Shown: one piece after another, positions 7,880 to 16,928 of the stretch
Numbering within the stretch: the first letter of the stretch is position 1
Layout of the letters: each line of letters opens with the position of its first letter
Source of the DNA: JALYUA01 sp039933215
Lineage (GTDB): Bacteria; Acidobacteriota; Thermoanaerobaculia; UBA5066; Gp7-AA6
DNA: 64,000 nt
NCBI GenBank assembly: GCA_039933215.1
Contig: JBDTOO010000004.1
Location: 1 to 64,000, forward strand
Direction: 5' to 3'
Notes under the pieces: model-generated
What the model saw: only the letters and a program-made list of their open reading frames with translations
Database searches by the model: none
Told to the model about the DNA's origin: nothing
Position numbers and translations under genes: made by a program

Positions 7880-8418
7880 TCGTCTTCGACGGCGGAGGAA
7901 CGGAGGAAGTCCGCGAGGTCCCACGAACCGCCCGCGAACTGCAGGGTGAGCTGTCCGCGCTCGAAGATGGTCCGCTCGAGCGAGAAGTCCACGCCGGGCG
8001 GCATCCAGTCGTTCAGGTTCACGACCATGATCCGGTCCTCGGGGTAGTAGGTCAGGAGCCCCGGCGGAGCCTTCTGCACGAGGTAGTGGAGAAGGTGGTC
8101 CGGGATCGGGATGAAGGACAGCGCCTGCACCTTGTCGAGGACGAAGGCCAGAAATCCGTCCTTCAGACGAATCTGCGAAAGTGTCGCCTTCGCCGAGAGC
8201 GCCACGCCGAAGCGGTGCACGACGACCGTCGCCGCGAGCTCGCCCGGTGTCACGGCGATGCGCAGATCGTGGAGGTCCGGGATCCGATCGACGAGCCGCT
8301 GGACCAGAGCGTTCAGGGTTCGCTCATCGAAAATCAGAGAGAGGCCGCTCCACCGAATCCGGTACCCCGGTTCGGCGGGAGGCGGCGGAAGGGCCTCCGC
8401 CGTCGCGAGCTTTTCCAT
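7876..8418 (-). CDS. Unknown protein, last gene of the lipid/nucleotide-sugar run
   Basis: No family is recognised with confidence. The 180-residue product lacks a signal peptide, membrane helix or Cys pair. It has an amphipathic beta-rich pattern (RIRWSGLSLIFDERTLNALV, then RIAVTPGELAATVVVHRF and FLAFVLDKVQALSFIPIP) reminiscent of lipid-binding tubular domains such as LmeA/DUF2993; this is inference only. It lies 56 bp downstream of the UbiA-type gene and is probably co-transcribed with it. Its stop codon is the terminal TAG of the adjoining MITE, so the original reading frame may have been slightly longer. Confidence 0.6.
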   Translation of the reverse strand: MEKLATAEALPPPPAEPGYRIRWSGLSLIFDERTLNALVQRLVDRIPDLHDLRIAVTPGELAATVVVHRFGVALSAKATLSQIRLKDGFLAFVLDKVQALSFIPIPDHLLHYLVQKAPPGLLTYYPEDRIMVVNLNDWMPPGVDFSLERTIFERGQLTLQFAGGSWDLADFLRSSAVEDD

Positions 8419-8474
8419 GTCCCTCTATTGTAACGCCGTTGGACGATTCTTGAGAGATCCGCGGCTCCGCGCGG

Positions 8475-9446
8475 CTAGAAGACGTAGGCGAGCGCGAAGC
8501 CGACCTGGGCCGCCATCATCAGAAGATACATGTGCGTCCACGCGGGATGGTTCTCGGAGCGCGCGAGCTCGTCCGGATCGCGGACGAGAAGCCGCGCCGC
8601 GAAAGCGCCCCACAGAGCGAGGCCGAGGCCGAGCGCCGTCAGCAAGGAGCGGTTGCCGGTCAGAAGCGGCAACCCACCCTGAAGGGGTATCCAGGCGAAC
8701 AGGGGGATGAGAAGCCACGGCAGGACGAAGAACGGCGCGATCATCCAGACCGCGCGGCGGACCCCGAAGCGGATCGGGAGAGTGATGCATCCGTGCGCGC
8801 GGTCGCCCGCCATGTCCGAGAAGTCCTTGGTGGACACGGCTCCCAGCAGAAAGAGCGCGAAGATCCCGCCGATCGCCCACGCCTCGAGGGCCGCGACACT
8901 CGCGATGAATGCCCATCCGGCGACCTTAAGAAGACCGCCGCGCGGAATCGCGATCGTGAGGTTCGCGGCGAGCCAGTGGCGCTTCGTGCGCCCGAGCGCC
9001 GGAAAGGAATAGACGAGCGTCGCGAGCGCGCCCAGGCAGTAGATGAAGAACGCGGCGTGCAGATGAAGGGGCGCCGCGAGGCGGTCGGCGAGGCGGCTGT
9101 AGGGGTACGGAACGACGATCCACACGGGAAGGATCGCGAGCGCGTACAGGGCGATCGCGGCCCGCCATGCGGCGGCAATCGAGATCTCGCCCGTGACGAG
9201 CGGCCGACCCGGCTTGTTCGTCCGGTCGATCTCGAGGTCCGCGATCTGGTTGACGACGTTCGACGCCGCGTTCATCGCGGACGCGCACATCGAGCCGACC
9301 GCGACCGTGAGAATCACGGCCCACGTCACGCGACGGGACGGATCGGGGTTGTGGGCCGACCCGAAGGCGCAGACCGCGCCCGAGATGATCCCGAGGAGCG
9401 GCGGAACCAGCGTGAACGGCCGGGAGAGGCGGATGTAGCGCTTCAA
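8475..9446 (-). CDS. UbiA family prenyltransferase
   Basis: Integral membrane enzyme transferring a prenyl group from a prenyl diphosphate to an acceptor ring or alcohol. The 323 residues form about nine hydrophobic segments. The two Mg-binding Asp motifs are present: NQIADLEIDRTNKPGRP in the loop after helix 2, and DFSDMAGDRAHG in the second half. The first motif reads NQ...D.EIDR.NKP rather than the NDxxD of UbiA/MenA; that form is familiar from homogentisate phytyl- and prenyltransferases. The substrate is not established. It lies 16 bp after the fused lipid-kinase-like gene, which could provide its prenyl diphosphate donor (inference). Confidence 0.88.
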   Translation of the reverse strand: MKRYIRLSRPFTLVPPLLGIISGAVCAFGSAHNPDPSRRVTWAVILTVAVGSMCASAMNAASNVVNQIADLEIDRTNKPGRPLVTGEISIAAAWRAAIALYALAILPVWIVVPYPYSRLADRLAAPLHLHAAFFIYCLGALATLVYSFPALGRTKRHWLAANLTIAIPRGGLLKVAGWAFIASVAALEAWAIGGIFALFLLGAVSTKDFSDMAGDRAHGCITLPIRFGVRRAVWMIAPFFVLPWLLIPLFAWIPLQGGLPLLTGNRSLLTALGLGLALWGAFAARLLVRDPDELARSENHPAWTHMYLLMMAAQVGFALAYVF

Positions 9447-9462
9447 GAGGAGGGTCGGTCCG

Positions 9463-10824
9463 TCACGTCTCGAACGGGAGGTACAGTGCGCCCTTCGCGA
9501 GCGACAGGGTGATCTCGGCGGCGGCGGCCGCGCCGATGAACGTGTTCAGGGCGTTCGCGAACTCGTGGTCGAGGCGGAAGCCGCGCCGGGCTCCGATGCC
9601 GGCGAGGAGGCTCTCGCCGAGCGAACCGGCGACTCCTGCGGCGATCACGACGACGATTAGGCCCGCGGGGATCATCCCGACGCCCCAGGCGATCGCCGCG
9701 AGCGCGGCGGCGCCCGCCGCTCCGGCGATCGTTCCGGGCCAGGAAACGGCCCCGGGAGTTCCCGCCGGCACGCGCGCGAACGAGACGAGGGAGACCGGCC
9801 GGCGTCCGAGGAGCGAACCGACCTCGGTGCCGAGAGTGTCCGCGAGCGCGGCGGCGAAGCTCGCCGTCACCGCCGCGAGCACGGCGTCCGGAACGGAGGG
9901 CATCCGGGGAGCCGCCACCGCGAGGATCGCCGCCGCGACGCCGCAGTTGGCCGCGACATGCCGGGCTCCGCGCCGGCCTCCGTCCGCCTGCGCGACGCCC
10001 CGCGCGGCCTTGGCCCGGTAGCCGAGCCGGGTCGCCGCGGTGCCGAGCAGGAAGAACGCCCAGAGAATCGCATAAGGCCGCCATCCGCCGAGCGCCAGGA
10101 TCAGCGTCCCGAAGACGAAGCCCGCGACGACACCGGAGCGGGAGACGACCCCGAGCCCTCCGAGGAGAAGCGCCACGGCCAGATTCACGCCGAGAGCCAC
10201 GACGACGGCCCGGAGGAAGTCCCGGGAGCCCGCAAGGTCCGCCCATGCGCCCGGTCCGACGGCGAGGAGGCCCCACAGGACGAGCGCGCCGGCGACCGGC
10301 GCCACGAGGTTGTCCTCGACGCCGGTCGAGAGGGACTCGGCGAACGCGAACGCCGCGGCGCCGGCGACGATCGCCCCGGCCGCACCCATCGGGAGAGCCC
10401 CCGCGACGAACCGGAAGGCGAAGAGAGCCGCGATGCCGCCCCCGGCGAAGTTCGCGAGGACGCCGCTCCAGCTCTTCCGCCGGTTCCACGGAAGCCCCCG
10501 CCCGGGAAAAGCGCGCCCGGCGATCGCCGCCGCGGGATCGCCGATCGCCAGCATCGCCCAGACCGCCGCCGCAATTTCGAGATGCCGGCGAAAGAGCAGG
10601 ACGAGAAGAAGGACCACGGCAGCGTACGAGACGATCCCCGCGTCGCGCGCGCCCGAGCGGTCGCGGTAGATCCCGCGCCCGATGCGGGGCATCGCGAACA
10701 GATTGAAGAGGAGCGCGGAGAGAGCCAGGAAGGCGGCGCCCCTCCCGTCGAGAAAGCGCAGCGTGAGAGCGAAGAGGCCCATCCCGGCGTGGACCGCCTT
10801 GCGCTTCCCGTCGGGGGACGTCAC
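9463..10824 (-). CDS. Fused phytol/dolichol-kinase-like (VTE5/SEC59) and DUF92 (VTE6-like) membrane protein
   Basis: The 453-residue polytopic protein has two parts. Residues ~1-210 match CTP-dependent polyprenol kinases: KRKAVHAGMG near the start, GDPAAAIAGRAFPG, and RKSWSGVLANF. Residues ~230-453 are a DUF92 domain: SRSGVVAGFVFGTLILALGG, ALADTLGTEVGSLLG and GTPGAVSWPGTIAGAAGA. In plants these are separate enzymes, phytol kinase VTE5 and phytyl-phosphate kinase VTE6, acting one after the other to give phytyl diphosphate. The fusion could therefore turn a prenyl alcohol into its diphosphate (inference). GTG start at 10824, one base after the RmlD stop, so it is translationally linked to the dTDP-sugar genes. 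Confidence 0.82.
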   Translation of the reverse strand: MTSPDGKRKAVHAGMGLFALTLRFLDGRGAAFLALSALLFNLFAMPRIGRGIYRDRSGARDAGIVSYAAVVLLLVLLFRRHLEIAAAVWAMLAIGDPAAAIAGRAFPGRGLPWNRRKSWSGVLANFAGGGIAALFAFRFVAGALPMGAAGAIVAGAAAFAFAESLSTGVEDNLVAPVAGALVLWGLLAVGPGAWADLAGSRDFLRAVVVALGVNLAVALLLGGLGVVSRSGVVAGFVFGTLILALGGWRPYAILWAFFLLGTAATRLGYRAKAARGVAQADGGRRGARHVAANCGVAAAILAVAAPRMPSVPDAVLAAVTASFAAALADTLGTEVGSLLGRRPVSLVSFARVPAGTPGAVSWPGTIAGAAGAAALAAIAWGVGMIPAGLIVVVIAAGVAGSLGESLLAGIGARRGFRLDHEFANALNTFIGAAAAAEITLSLAKGALYLPFET

Positions 10825-10825
10825 C

Positions 10826-11713
10826 TCACGCCTCCGGCCGCGAGCGAAGCGCGAGATATTCGGCGAGGGCGTCCTGCCACGACCGGATCGGAAGCGCCGT
10901 GCGCTTCTCGTAGAGCGTCGTGTCGAGAGCGGAATAGGCCGGGCGCTTCGCGGGCCGCGCGAGGGTCTCCGAATCGATCGGCCGGACCGTGACGTCCTCG
11001 CGGCCCGCGAGGGAGAGGATCTCGCGCGCGAACTCGAGCCAGGTCGTCTCTCCCCGGTTGGCGAAGTGGAACACGCCCGTCGCGCCCGAATGCAGCAGCG
11101 CCACGATCGCCTCCGCGAGGTCCGGGGTGGCGGTGGGGCGGCCGCGCTGGTCGCGGACGACCTCGAGCTTGGATCGACCCTGGTCCACCTGCTTCAGAAT
11201 CGCCTCGACGAAGTTCCATCCGCCGCGGCCGAAAAGCCATGAGCTCCGCACGACGAGAGCGTTCGGAAGCGAGAGCGCCGCCTCCTCCCCGCGCCTCTTC
11301 GTCCGCCCGTACTCGGAAAGGGGCCGGGGCTCGTCGTCCTCCGTGTACGGCGTTTCCTTTGCCCCGTCGAACACGAAATCGGTCGAAACCTGGATCAGCG
11401 AAGCGCCGTGGATCGCGCACTCCCGGGCCAGGTTCGCCGGGCCGAGAGCGTTGACCTCCTCGGCGCGCGGGTCGGTCTCGCAGGCGTCGACGCGCGTGAA
11501 GGCGGCGCAGTTCACGACGGCCTCGGGGCGCGTCTCCCGGAATGCCCGCCCCACGGCCGCCGGATCCCTTACGTCGAGATCCGATCGGGGTCGGGCGAAG
11601 ACCTCGTAACCGGCGCGGGCCAGCGCCGGGGAGAGGTCGAAGGCGAGCATCCCGCCGGCGCCCGTGACGAGGACCCGGCGCGGCGTGGCGAGCGAAGGCT
11701 GCCGCGAGGGCAA
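10826..11713 (-). CDS. rfbD: dTDP-4-dehydrorhamnose reductase (RmlD/RfbD)
   Basis: NAD(P)H-dependent reductase that forms dTDP-L-rhamnose from dTDP-4-dehydrorhamnose in the last step of the Rml pathway. The Rossmann motif (RRVLVTGAGGML), substrate-region STDFVFDG, catalytic YGRTKRRGE and VVRSSWLFG are all present. No ATG is available. TTG at 11713 gives about 295 residues, the family length. CTG at 11752, with GGAG 9 nt upstream, is an alternative adding 13 residues. It follows RmlB after a short gap, and its stop lies one base from the next start. The window contains RmlA, RmlB and RmlD but no RmlC epimerase. Confidence 0.88.
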   Translation of the reverse strand: MPSRQPSLATPRRVLVTGAGGMLAFDLSPALARAGYEVFARPRSDLDVRDPAAVGRAFRETRPEAVVNCAAFTRVDACETDPRAEEVNALGPANLARECAIHGASLIQVSTDFVFDGAKETPYTEDDEPRPLSEYGRTKRRGEEAALSLPNALVVRSSWLFGRGGWNFVEAILKQVDQGRSKLEVVRDQRGRPTATPDLAEAIVALLHSGATGVFHFANRGETTWLEFAREILSLAGREDVTVRPIDSETLARPAKRPAYSALDTTLYEKRTALPIRSWQDALAEYLALRSRPEA

Positions 11714-11757
11714 CGCCTCGGAGACTGGGGCCGCCGCGGGCGCCGAGCTCAGATTGC

Positions 11758-12810
11758 TTATCTCCGCGTCGCCGGCTCTTTCGCCGTCGCGGACGACGTC
11801 GCGAGGCGCTGCTCGTACTGGGTGCGGTAGTACTCCCGGTAGGCGGCATCCTTTTCCTTCACGGGGCGCCACCAGTCTTCCCGGTCGCGATACCACGCCA
11901 CGGTTTCCGAGAGCCCCCGAGCGAAGGGGGTGGAGCTTCGAAAACCCAGCCGGGCGAGCTTCGACGCGTCGAGCGAGTACCGGCGGTCGTGTCCCGGCCG
12001 GTCGTTGACGAACCGGATGAGCGACTCGGGCTTGCCGAGCTCCCGCAGGACCTGTTTCGTGATCTCGATGTTCTCCGCCTCGTTGCCTCCGGCGACGTTG
12101 TAGACCTCGCCCGGCTGCCCGGCGTCGAGCAGGAAGTCGATCGCCGCGGCGTGGTCCCGGACGTAAAGCCAGTCGCGGATGTTGCGGCCGTCGCCATAGA
12201 GCGGGAGCTCCCGGTCGTCGATGGCGTTCGTCACGAAGAGCGGGATCAGCTTCTCCGGGTACTGGTACGGGCCGTAGTTGTTGGACGCGCGCGTGATCAG
12301 GACCGGGAGGTCGTACGAGGCCCAGTAGGAGTACGCGAGCCGGTCGCCACCGGCCTTCGACGCCGAGTACGGATTGCGCGGATTGAGCGCGGACTCCTCG
12401 GTGAAGGAGCCCTCCGCGATCGAGCCGTAGACCTCGTCCGTCGAGATCTGAATGAAGCGCCGGACGCCTCGCCGCTTCGCCTCTTCGAGAAGCACGAAGA
12501 CGCCGCGCACGTCCGTCTCGATGAAGGAGGCGTCGCCGAGGAGCGAGCGGTCCACGTGCGTCTCCGCCGCGAAATTGACGACGTCCGTGCACCCCTCCAT
12601 CGCGACGCGGACCACGTCGGGATCCGCGATGTCTCCGCGAACGAATCTGTAGTTGGGAAGGTGCTCGACGTCCGCGAGGTTCGCGGGATTCGCAGCGTAG
12701 GTGAGCTTGTCGAGGTTGACGACGGAGACGCCGTCTCCCCGCGATTCCAGAATCTGCCGAATGAAGTTCGAGCCGATGAATCCGCTGCCGCCCGTGACGA
12801 GAACCTTCAT
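11758..12810 (-). CDS. rfbB: dTDP-glucose 4,6-dehydratase (RmlB/RfbB)
   Basis: NAD-dependent SDR enzyme making dTDP-4-keto-6-deoxyglucose for cell-surface glycans. The 350-residue product starts MKVLVTGGSGFIGSNF (GGxGFIG nucleotide site). It has the RmlB hallmarks NFAAETHVDRS, ISTDEVYG with the TDE triad, catalytic YSASKAG, RASNNYGPYQYPEKLIPL and GDGRNIRDWLYVRDH. Length is typical. Its ATG overlaps the RmlA stop in an ATGA junction. Confidence 0.95.
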   Translation of the reverse strand: MKVLVTGGSGFIGSNFIRQILESRGDGVSVVNLDKLTYAANPANLADVEHLPNYRFVRGDIADPDVVRVAMEGCTDVVNFAAETHVDRSLLGDASFIETDVRGVFVLLEEAKRRGVRRFIQISTDEVYGSIAEGSFTEESALNPRNPYSASKAGGDRLAYSYWASYDLPVLITRASNNYGPYQYPEKLIPLFVTNAIDDRELPLYGDGRNIRDWLYVRDHAAAIDFLLDAGQPGEVYNVAGGNEAENIEITKQVLRELGKPESLIRFVNDRPGHDRRYSLDASKLARLGFRSSTPFARGLSETVAWYRDREDWWRPVKEKDAAYREYYRTQYEQRLATSSATAKEPATRR

Positions 12811-13871
12811 ACGATTCCGATCTCCGAGTTGTCGCCGATCAGGAAGCGATGCACCCTCGGCCGCTCCGCGCCGGGGTGGATGCGCACGTTGGTTCCGATG
12901 AGCGAGTCCGCGATCCGTCCAGGGATCCGTTCGAGCTTCGAGCCCCGAAGGACGATGGAGTTCTCGATCTCGCAGCCCTCGACGACGCAGTCCGGCCCGA
13001 TCGCCGTGTAGGGACCCACGAAGGCGTCCCGGATCTCGGAGCCGGCGCCGATGATGGCCGGGCCGCGAACGATGCTCCGAACGAGGCGCGCGCCCTCTTC
13101 GACGACGACCTTTCCCTCGATGCGGCAGCCGGAATCGATTCCGTCGAGCCCGCCGCGCTCGAACGTGTCGAGGATGATTCGGTTTGCCTCGAGCATGTCT
13201 TCGATCTTCCCGGTGTCCTTCCACCATCCCGAAACGAGGTGCGGGTGGACGGACTTGCCGTGGTCGATCAGCCACTGGATGGCGTCGGTGATCTCGAGCT
13301 CGTTGCGCGGGCTCGGACGGATCGCCTTCACGGCTTCCCAGATCGTGTCGTCGAACATGTAGACGCCGACGAGCGCGAGGTCGGACTTCGGCTCCTTCGG
13401 CTTCTCCGTCAGACGGAAGACGCGCCCGTCGTCGAGCTCCGCCACGCCGAATTGCTCCGGGTTCGGCACCCGGGCGAGAAGGATCTGGGAGTTGCAACCG
13501 ATCCGCTGGTATTCCGCCACGAGGCTCGAGATGCCGTCGGCGATCAAGTTGTCGCCGAGGTACATGACGAAGGGCTCTCCCCGGAGGAAGGACTCCGAGA
13601 TCAGGACGGCGTGGGCGAGTCCCCGGGGGGCGTCCTGCTCGATGTACGTGAACTTCGCCCCGAACCGGGAGCCGTCGCCGAGCGCGGCCTGGATCTCGTC
13701 CCGCGTGTCGCCGACCACCACGCCGATCTCCCGGATCCCGGCGGCGACGATCGCCTCGACCCCGTAGAACAGGACGGGCTTGTTCGCGACCGGAACGAGC
13801 TGCTTGGCGCGCGTATAGGTCAGGGGGCGCAGACGGGTGCCCTTGCCTCCCGACAGGATCAGTCCTTTCAT
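12807..13871 (-). CDS. rfbA: Glucose-1-phosphate thymidylyltransferase, long form (RmlA/RfbA)
   Basis: Makes dTDP-glucose from dTTP and glucose-1-phosphate. The N-terminal nucleotidyltransferase domain begins MKGLILSGGKGTRLRPLTY and includes KPVLFYGVEAI, YLGDNLI and the catalytic-region ELEITDAIQ. At 354 residues it is the long type. The last ~110 residues form a left-handed beta-helix with hexapeptide-like repeats (GCRIEGKVVVEEGARL, PYTAIGPDCVVEGCEIENS), as in archaeal and actinobacterial long RmlA. The short E. coli type lacks this. It lies 37 bp after lptD, in the same direction. Confidence 0.92.
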   Translation of the reverse strand: MKGLILSGGKGTRLRPLTYTRAKQLVPVANKPVLFYGVEAIVAAGIREIGVVVGDTRDEIQAALGDGSRFGAKFTYIEQDAPRGLAHAVLISESFLRGEPFVMYLGDNLIADGISSLVAEYQRIGCNSQILLARVPNPEQFGVAELDDGRVFRLTEKPKEPKSDLALVGVYMFDDTIWEAVKAIRPSPRNELEITDAIQWLIDHGKSVHPHLVSGWWKDTGKIEDMLEANRIILDTFERGGLDGIDSGCRIEGKVVVEEGARLVRSIVRGPAIIGAGSEIRDAFVGPYTAIGPDCVVEGCEIENSIVLRGSKLERIPGRIADSLIGTNVRIHPGAERPRVHRFLIGDNSEIGIV

Positions 13872-13908
13872 TGGGGGGCGATCATAACGAAGACGGCCGC
13901 CGCGCGAT

Positions 13909-16272
13909 TCAAGGCCCGAAGATGCGATCCACGGACTGGTGGATGTCGAACAGCGTTCCGATGTCCTTCAGGTTGACCACGATCCGGAGGTCCCGGCGGG
14001 GAGACGGAGGAAGACGCAGCTGCCGGAGCTCGACGAACACCGTGAAACACGAGCCTCGGTAGGTGACGAGCGAACGGTCCTCGAGCAGGAGCTTCTGGCG
14101 GGCGTCGTAGTTCAGCTGCGTCTCGACGCGGAACGCCTTCGAGAGATCGGCGCCCGCGGAGACGCGAAACTGGTCGGAACCGGGAGAGGGGCTTCCCGGG
14201 GGAAGCGGTGCGGCGAGGATGGGTCGGCTCGCGAACCAGGTCGCGTTCACGAACGACAGCTTGTGGCTCCAGGACGCGGAGAGCGAGGTGCCGGTCACCT
14301 GCGAGGCCTCGGTGTCGTAGGACAGTCTCCCGTCCAGGTGAAAGCCGGCGTCGGGGACGAGCCGCAGCGTCGCCTCCACGGGTCCCTTCTTCGACACCGT
14401 GGTCTGAAACGTCGTCGCGCTCGAGAGCAGGTTCTGCGGCAGCGTGAACGCCCGGGTCTGCCCGATCTCGAGGGAGGCGATCTCCACCGCGCCGCCCGCC
14501 TTCGGGTCGGCCGGCCGCGCGAGGAGCCGGTTGACGAGCGCGTATCGCACCTGGTTCTGCCCGAGCTGGAGGTCCACCTCGTCGTACTCGGGAATGCGCT
14601 CCGGGTCGGCGACGTCGGAGACGTAGGAGTACTCGACCCGGGGCTCGATGATGTGCTTGAACTTCGCGAACGGGCCGATCGCCGCGTCGTAGATGCGCGA
14701 GAACGATGGCCCGACGATGGAGAGGCCGGCCTCGCCGTATTCGCGGCTGAGGGAATGCCCCGTGAAGACCGTCTGCGCGGAATCCGTCGAGTCCGTGTAC
14801 TCCGTGAAGCGGCCTCCCACTTTCGCCGTTGCCGAGAGCCAGGGGATCCGCTTCCAGGGTAGCGAGAGAACCGGATGGACGTCGGCACGCGCGTAGTCGC
14901 CTCGCGGGAGGTTCGGACCGCGATCCATGTAGAGCCAGGAGAGTGAGGACTCCGCCGAGAAGAACAGGGGCGTGTTTCCGACGGGCGACGTGCGGCGGGA
15001 GTACTCGAGGCTCGGCAGACGCTCCTGCGTCACACGCGTTCCGAAGAACGTCTCGCTTCGCTCGAACCGAAGGTTGATCGAGTCGTCGCCGAAGTTCTTC
15101 GTCAGGAACGCCCGGGACAGGATCTGGCGCGCGGACGTCAGCGCGAACGACCGCTCGAAATCCTGAAGGTACTGGTCGTCGGAGTAGTCGCGGATCGCCA
15201 CGACGCCTCGGAAGCCGAACGGCAGGTCGTCCGCGACGTGATCGAGACGGACTTTCCAGCGTGTGAGGGTCTTCCGGACGAAGATGCCCGGCCCACCGTT
15301 CGGGAGCGTGCAGGCGCCCTCCCCGCCGACGGGGTTGTCGAAGATCGACACGCAGACCGTCGCGTCGGTGTCGCGGACCACGTACCCCTGAAACACGCCG
15401 GCGGACTCGGGGGTCGGCGTCCAGCGGAGCTCCTCGCCGAGCCCGATGGTTCCCCGCGAGTAGAGGTCGAGATTCGAGGTCAGGTCCGTCGACCGCCCGC
15501 TGACCCAGTAGTGCGTCAGGCCGACGTAGGCCCCTCGCCCGGAGCTGAAGCCGAGACCAGGCACGAGGAAGCCCGTCGCGCGGTCTTCCTTGGTCGGCCA
15601 CACCAGATAGGGCGAGTAGAGAAGGGGCAGCGAACGCGCGCGGAAGGAGACGTTCTTCATCCGCGCGTAGTCGTCGAGCGTCACGACCGCCTCGGACATG
15701 CGGAAGGACCAGTCCGGCTTCGGCACGTCGCAGGCGGTGAAGACCCCATCGCGGATGCGGTAGGTCGCCTCGCCGATCTTCTCGATCGATTTGGCGATGA
15801 CGTGGTACGTGGGCGCGAGATCGGCCGTCGCGTTGTCGATCGTCCCGGTCTTCGCCTCGAGCGAGAATGTCGCGTGGTCTCCCGCGAGGCGCGTCGGCCC
15901 CTGGTCGATGACGACGTGGCCATCGAGCGTCGCCGTCTTCGTCGGGAAGTCGTAGTGCGCGGCGTCGGCGCGGATTTTGACGTCCTGGTACTCGATCAGG
16001 ACCTCGTCCGACCCGTCCCATGAAACGTCCTTCTCGTAGCGCACGGGCTTCTTCGTGTAGAGCCGGACTTCGTCTCCCTTCTGGGGGACGCGGAAGCGGA
16101 TCTGGAAATTCGGCTTGGCCTTGAACTGACCCTCGAAGGGATCCGAAGCGCCGAACGGATCCTGGGCGGATGCGAGAGCGCCCGCGAGCCATGCGGCGGC
16201 CGCGAAGAGGACCGCCCGGCAAAGAAAGGCCTCGGGCGTCCGGCCGCGGGCGAGCCCGGCGGGACGCTTCAC
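13909..16272 (-). CDS. lptD: LPS assembly protein LptD-like outer-membrane protein
   Basis: Outer-membrane beta-barrel that inserts lipopolysaccharide into the outer leaflet. The 787 residues begin with a signal peptide (AVLFAAAAWLAGALASAQ). A periplasmic OstA/LptA-like beta-jellyroll follows (about residues 55-215: IRADAAHYDFPTKTATLDGH, LAGDHATFSLEAKTGTIDNA). The barrel starts with the LptD signature LPLLYSPYLVWPTKEDRATG. The C-terminus (IDSVDRIFGP-like) lacks an obvious terminal Phe. GTG start at 16272, overlapping the CoA-transferase B stop in GTGA. Its presence shows a Gram-negative envelope with LPS or a related glycolipid. Confidence 0.88.
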   Translation of the reverse strand: MKRPAGLARGRTPEAFLCRAVLFAAAAWLAGALASAQDPFGASDPFEGQFKAKPNFQIRFRVPQKGDEVRLYTKKPVRYEKDVSWDGSDEVLIEYQDVKIRADAAHYDFPTKTATLDGHVVIDQGPTRLAGDHATFSLEAKTGTIDNATADLAPTYHVIAKSIEKIGEATYRIRDGVFTACDVPKPDWSFRMSEAVVTLDDYARMKNVSFRARSLPLLYSPYLVWPTKEDRATGFLVPGLGFSSGRGAYVGLTHYWVSGRSTDLTSNLDLYSRGTIGLGEELRWTPTPESAGVFQGYVVRDTDATVCVSIFDNPVGGEGACTLPNGGPGIFVRKTLTRWKVRLDHVADDLPFGFRGVVAIRDYSDDQYLQDFERSFALTSARQILSRAFLTKNFGDDSINLRFERSETFFGTRVTQERLPSLEYSRRTSPVGNTPLFFSAESSLSWLYMDRGPNLPRGDYARADVHPVLSLPWKRIPWLSATAKVGGRFTEYTDSTDSAQTVFTGHSLSREYGEAGLSIVGPSFSRIYDAAIGPFAKFKHIIEPRVEYSYVSDVADPERIPEYDEVDLQLGQNQVRYALVNRLLARPADPKAGGAVEIASLEIGQTRAFTLPQNLLSSATTFQTTVSKKGPVEATLRLVPDAGFHLDGRLSYDTEASQVTGTSLSASWSHKLSFVNATWFASRPILAAPLPPGSPSPGSDQFRVSAGADLSKAFRVETQLNYDARQKLLLEDRSLVTYRGSCFTVFVELRQLRLPPSPRRDLRIVVNLKDIGTLFDIHQSVDRIFGP

Positions 16273-16928
16273 GCGTCCATGGTTCGGACCTGCGGGGCCG
16301 CGCGGAACGCCGCTTCGGTACGAGCTCGGACCTCCCCTTCCGTCGTCTCCGGGGCGAGCTCCACCAGCACGAGCTCGCCCCGCTCGGGGTCGACGTCGAA
16401 GACGCAGAGGTCCGTGATGATCCGCTGGACGCAGCGGACACCGGTCAGCGGGAGCGTGCAGCGACGCAGGATCTTGGGCTCGCCCGCGCGGGACGTGTGC
16501 TCCATCGTGACGACGAGGCGGCGGGCGCCCGCGACGAGGTCCATGGCGCCGCCCATTCCCTTCACCATCTTCCCCGGGATCATGTAGTTCGCGATCGAGC
16601 CTTCCTGGTCCACCTGCATCGCACCCAGGATGGACAGATCGACGTGACCTCCCCGGATCATCGCGAAGGATTCCGCCGATGAGAAGTACGAAGCTCCCGG
16701 CCGCACCGTCACGGTCTCCTTGCCGGCGTTGATCAGGTCGGGGTCGATCTCGCGCTCGGTCGGGTACGGACCGAGGCCCAGGATCCCGTTCTCAGACTGG
16801 AGGATCACCTCGATCCCCTCCGGAATGTGGTTCGCGATCAGGGTCGGCATACCGATGCCGAGGTTGACCGTGTAGCCGTCTTTCAGCTCGCGGACGGCGC
16901 GCCGGATGATCCCCTCGCGGTCGAGCAT
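16269..16928 (-). CDS. scoB: 3-oxoacid CoA-transferase subunit B
   Basis: Catalytic subunit of the succinyl-CoA/acetoacetate CoA-transferase family, which moves CoA between acids such as succinate and acetoacetate. The active-site glutamate lies in LQSENGILGLGPYP (Glu of the SENG motif). Other family blocks are NLGIGMPTLIANHI, GGHVDLSILGAMQVD and KMVKGMGGAMDL. The 219-residue length is usual. The start ATG shares one base with the subunit A stop (TGATG), and its own stop overlaps lptD. The donor acid cannot be decided from sequence; with thiolase nearby, acetoacetyl-CoA turnover is likely. Confidence 0.94.
   Translation of the reverse strand: MLDREGIIRRAVRELKDGYTVNLGIGMPTLIANHIPEGIEVILQSENGILGLGPYPTEREIDPDLINAGKETVTVRPGASYFSSAESFAMIRGGHVDLSILGAMQVDQEGSIANYMIPGKMVKGMGGAMDLVAGARRLVVTMEHTSRAGEPKILRRCTLPLTGVRCVQRIITDLCVFDVDPERGELVLVELAPETTEGEVRARTEAAFRAAPQVRTMDA

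Noticed and set aside
11714..12592. Upstream extension of the RmlD frame across the RmlB gene
   Set aside because: It overlaps RmlB in another phase and has no family similarity; RmlD homology starts at RRVLVTGAGGML.
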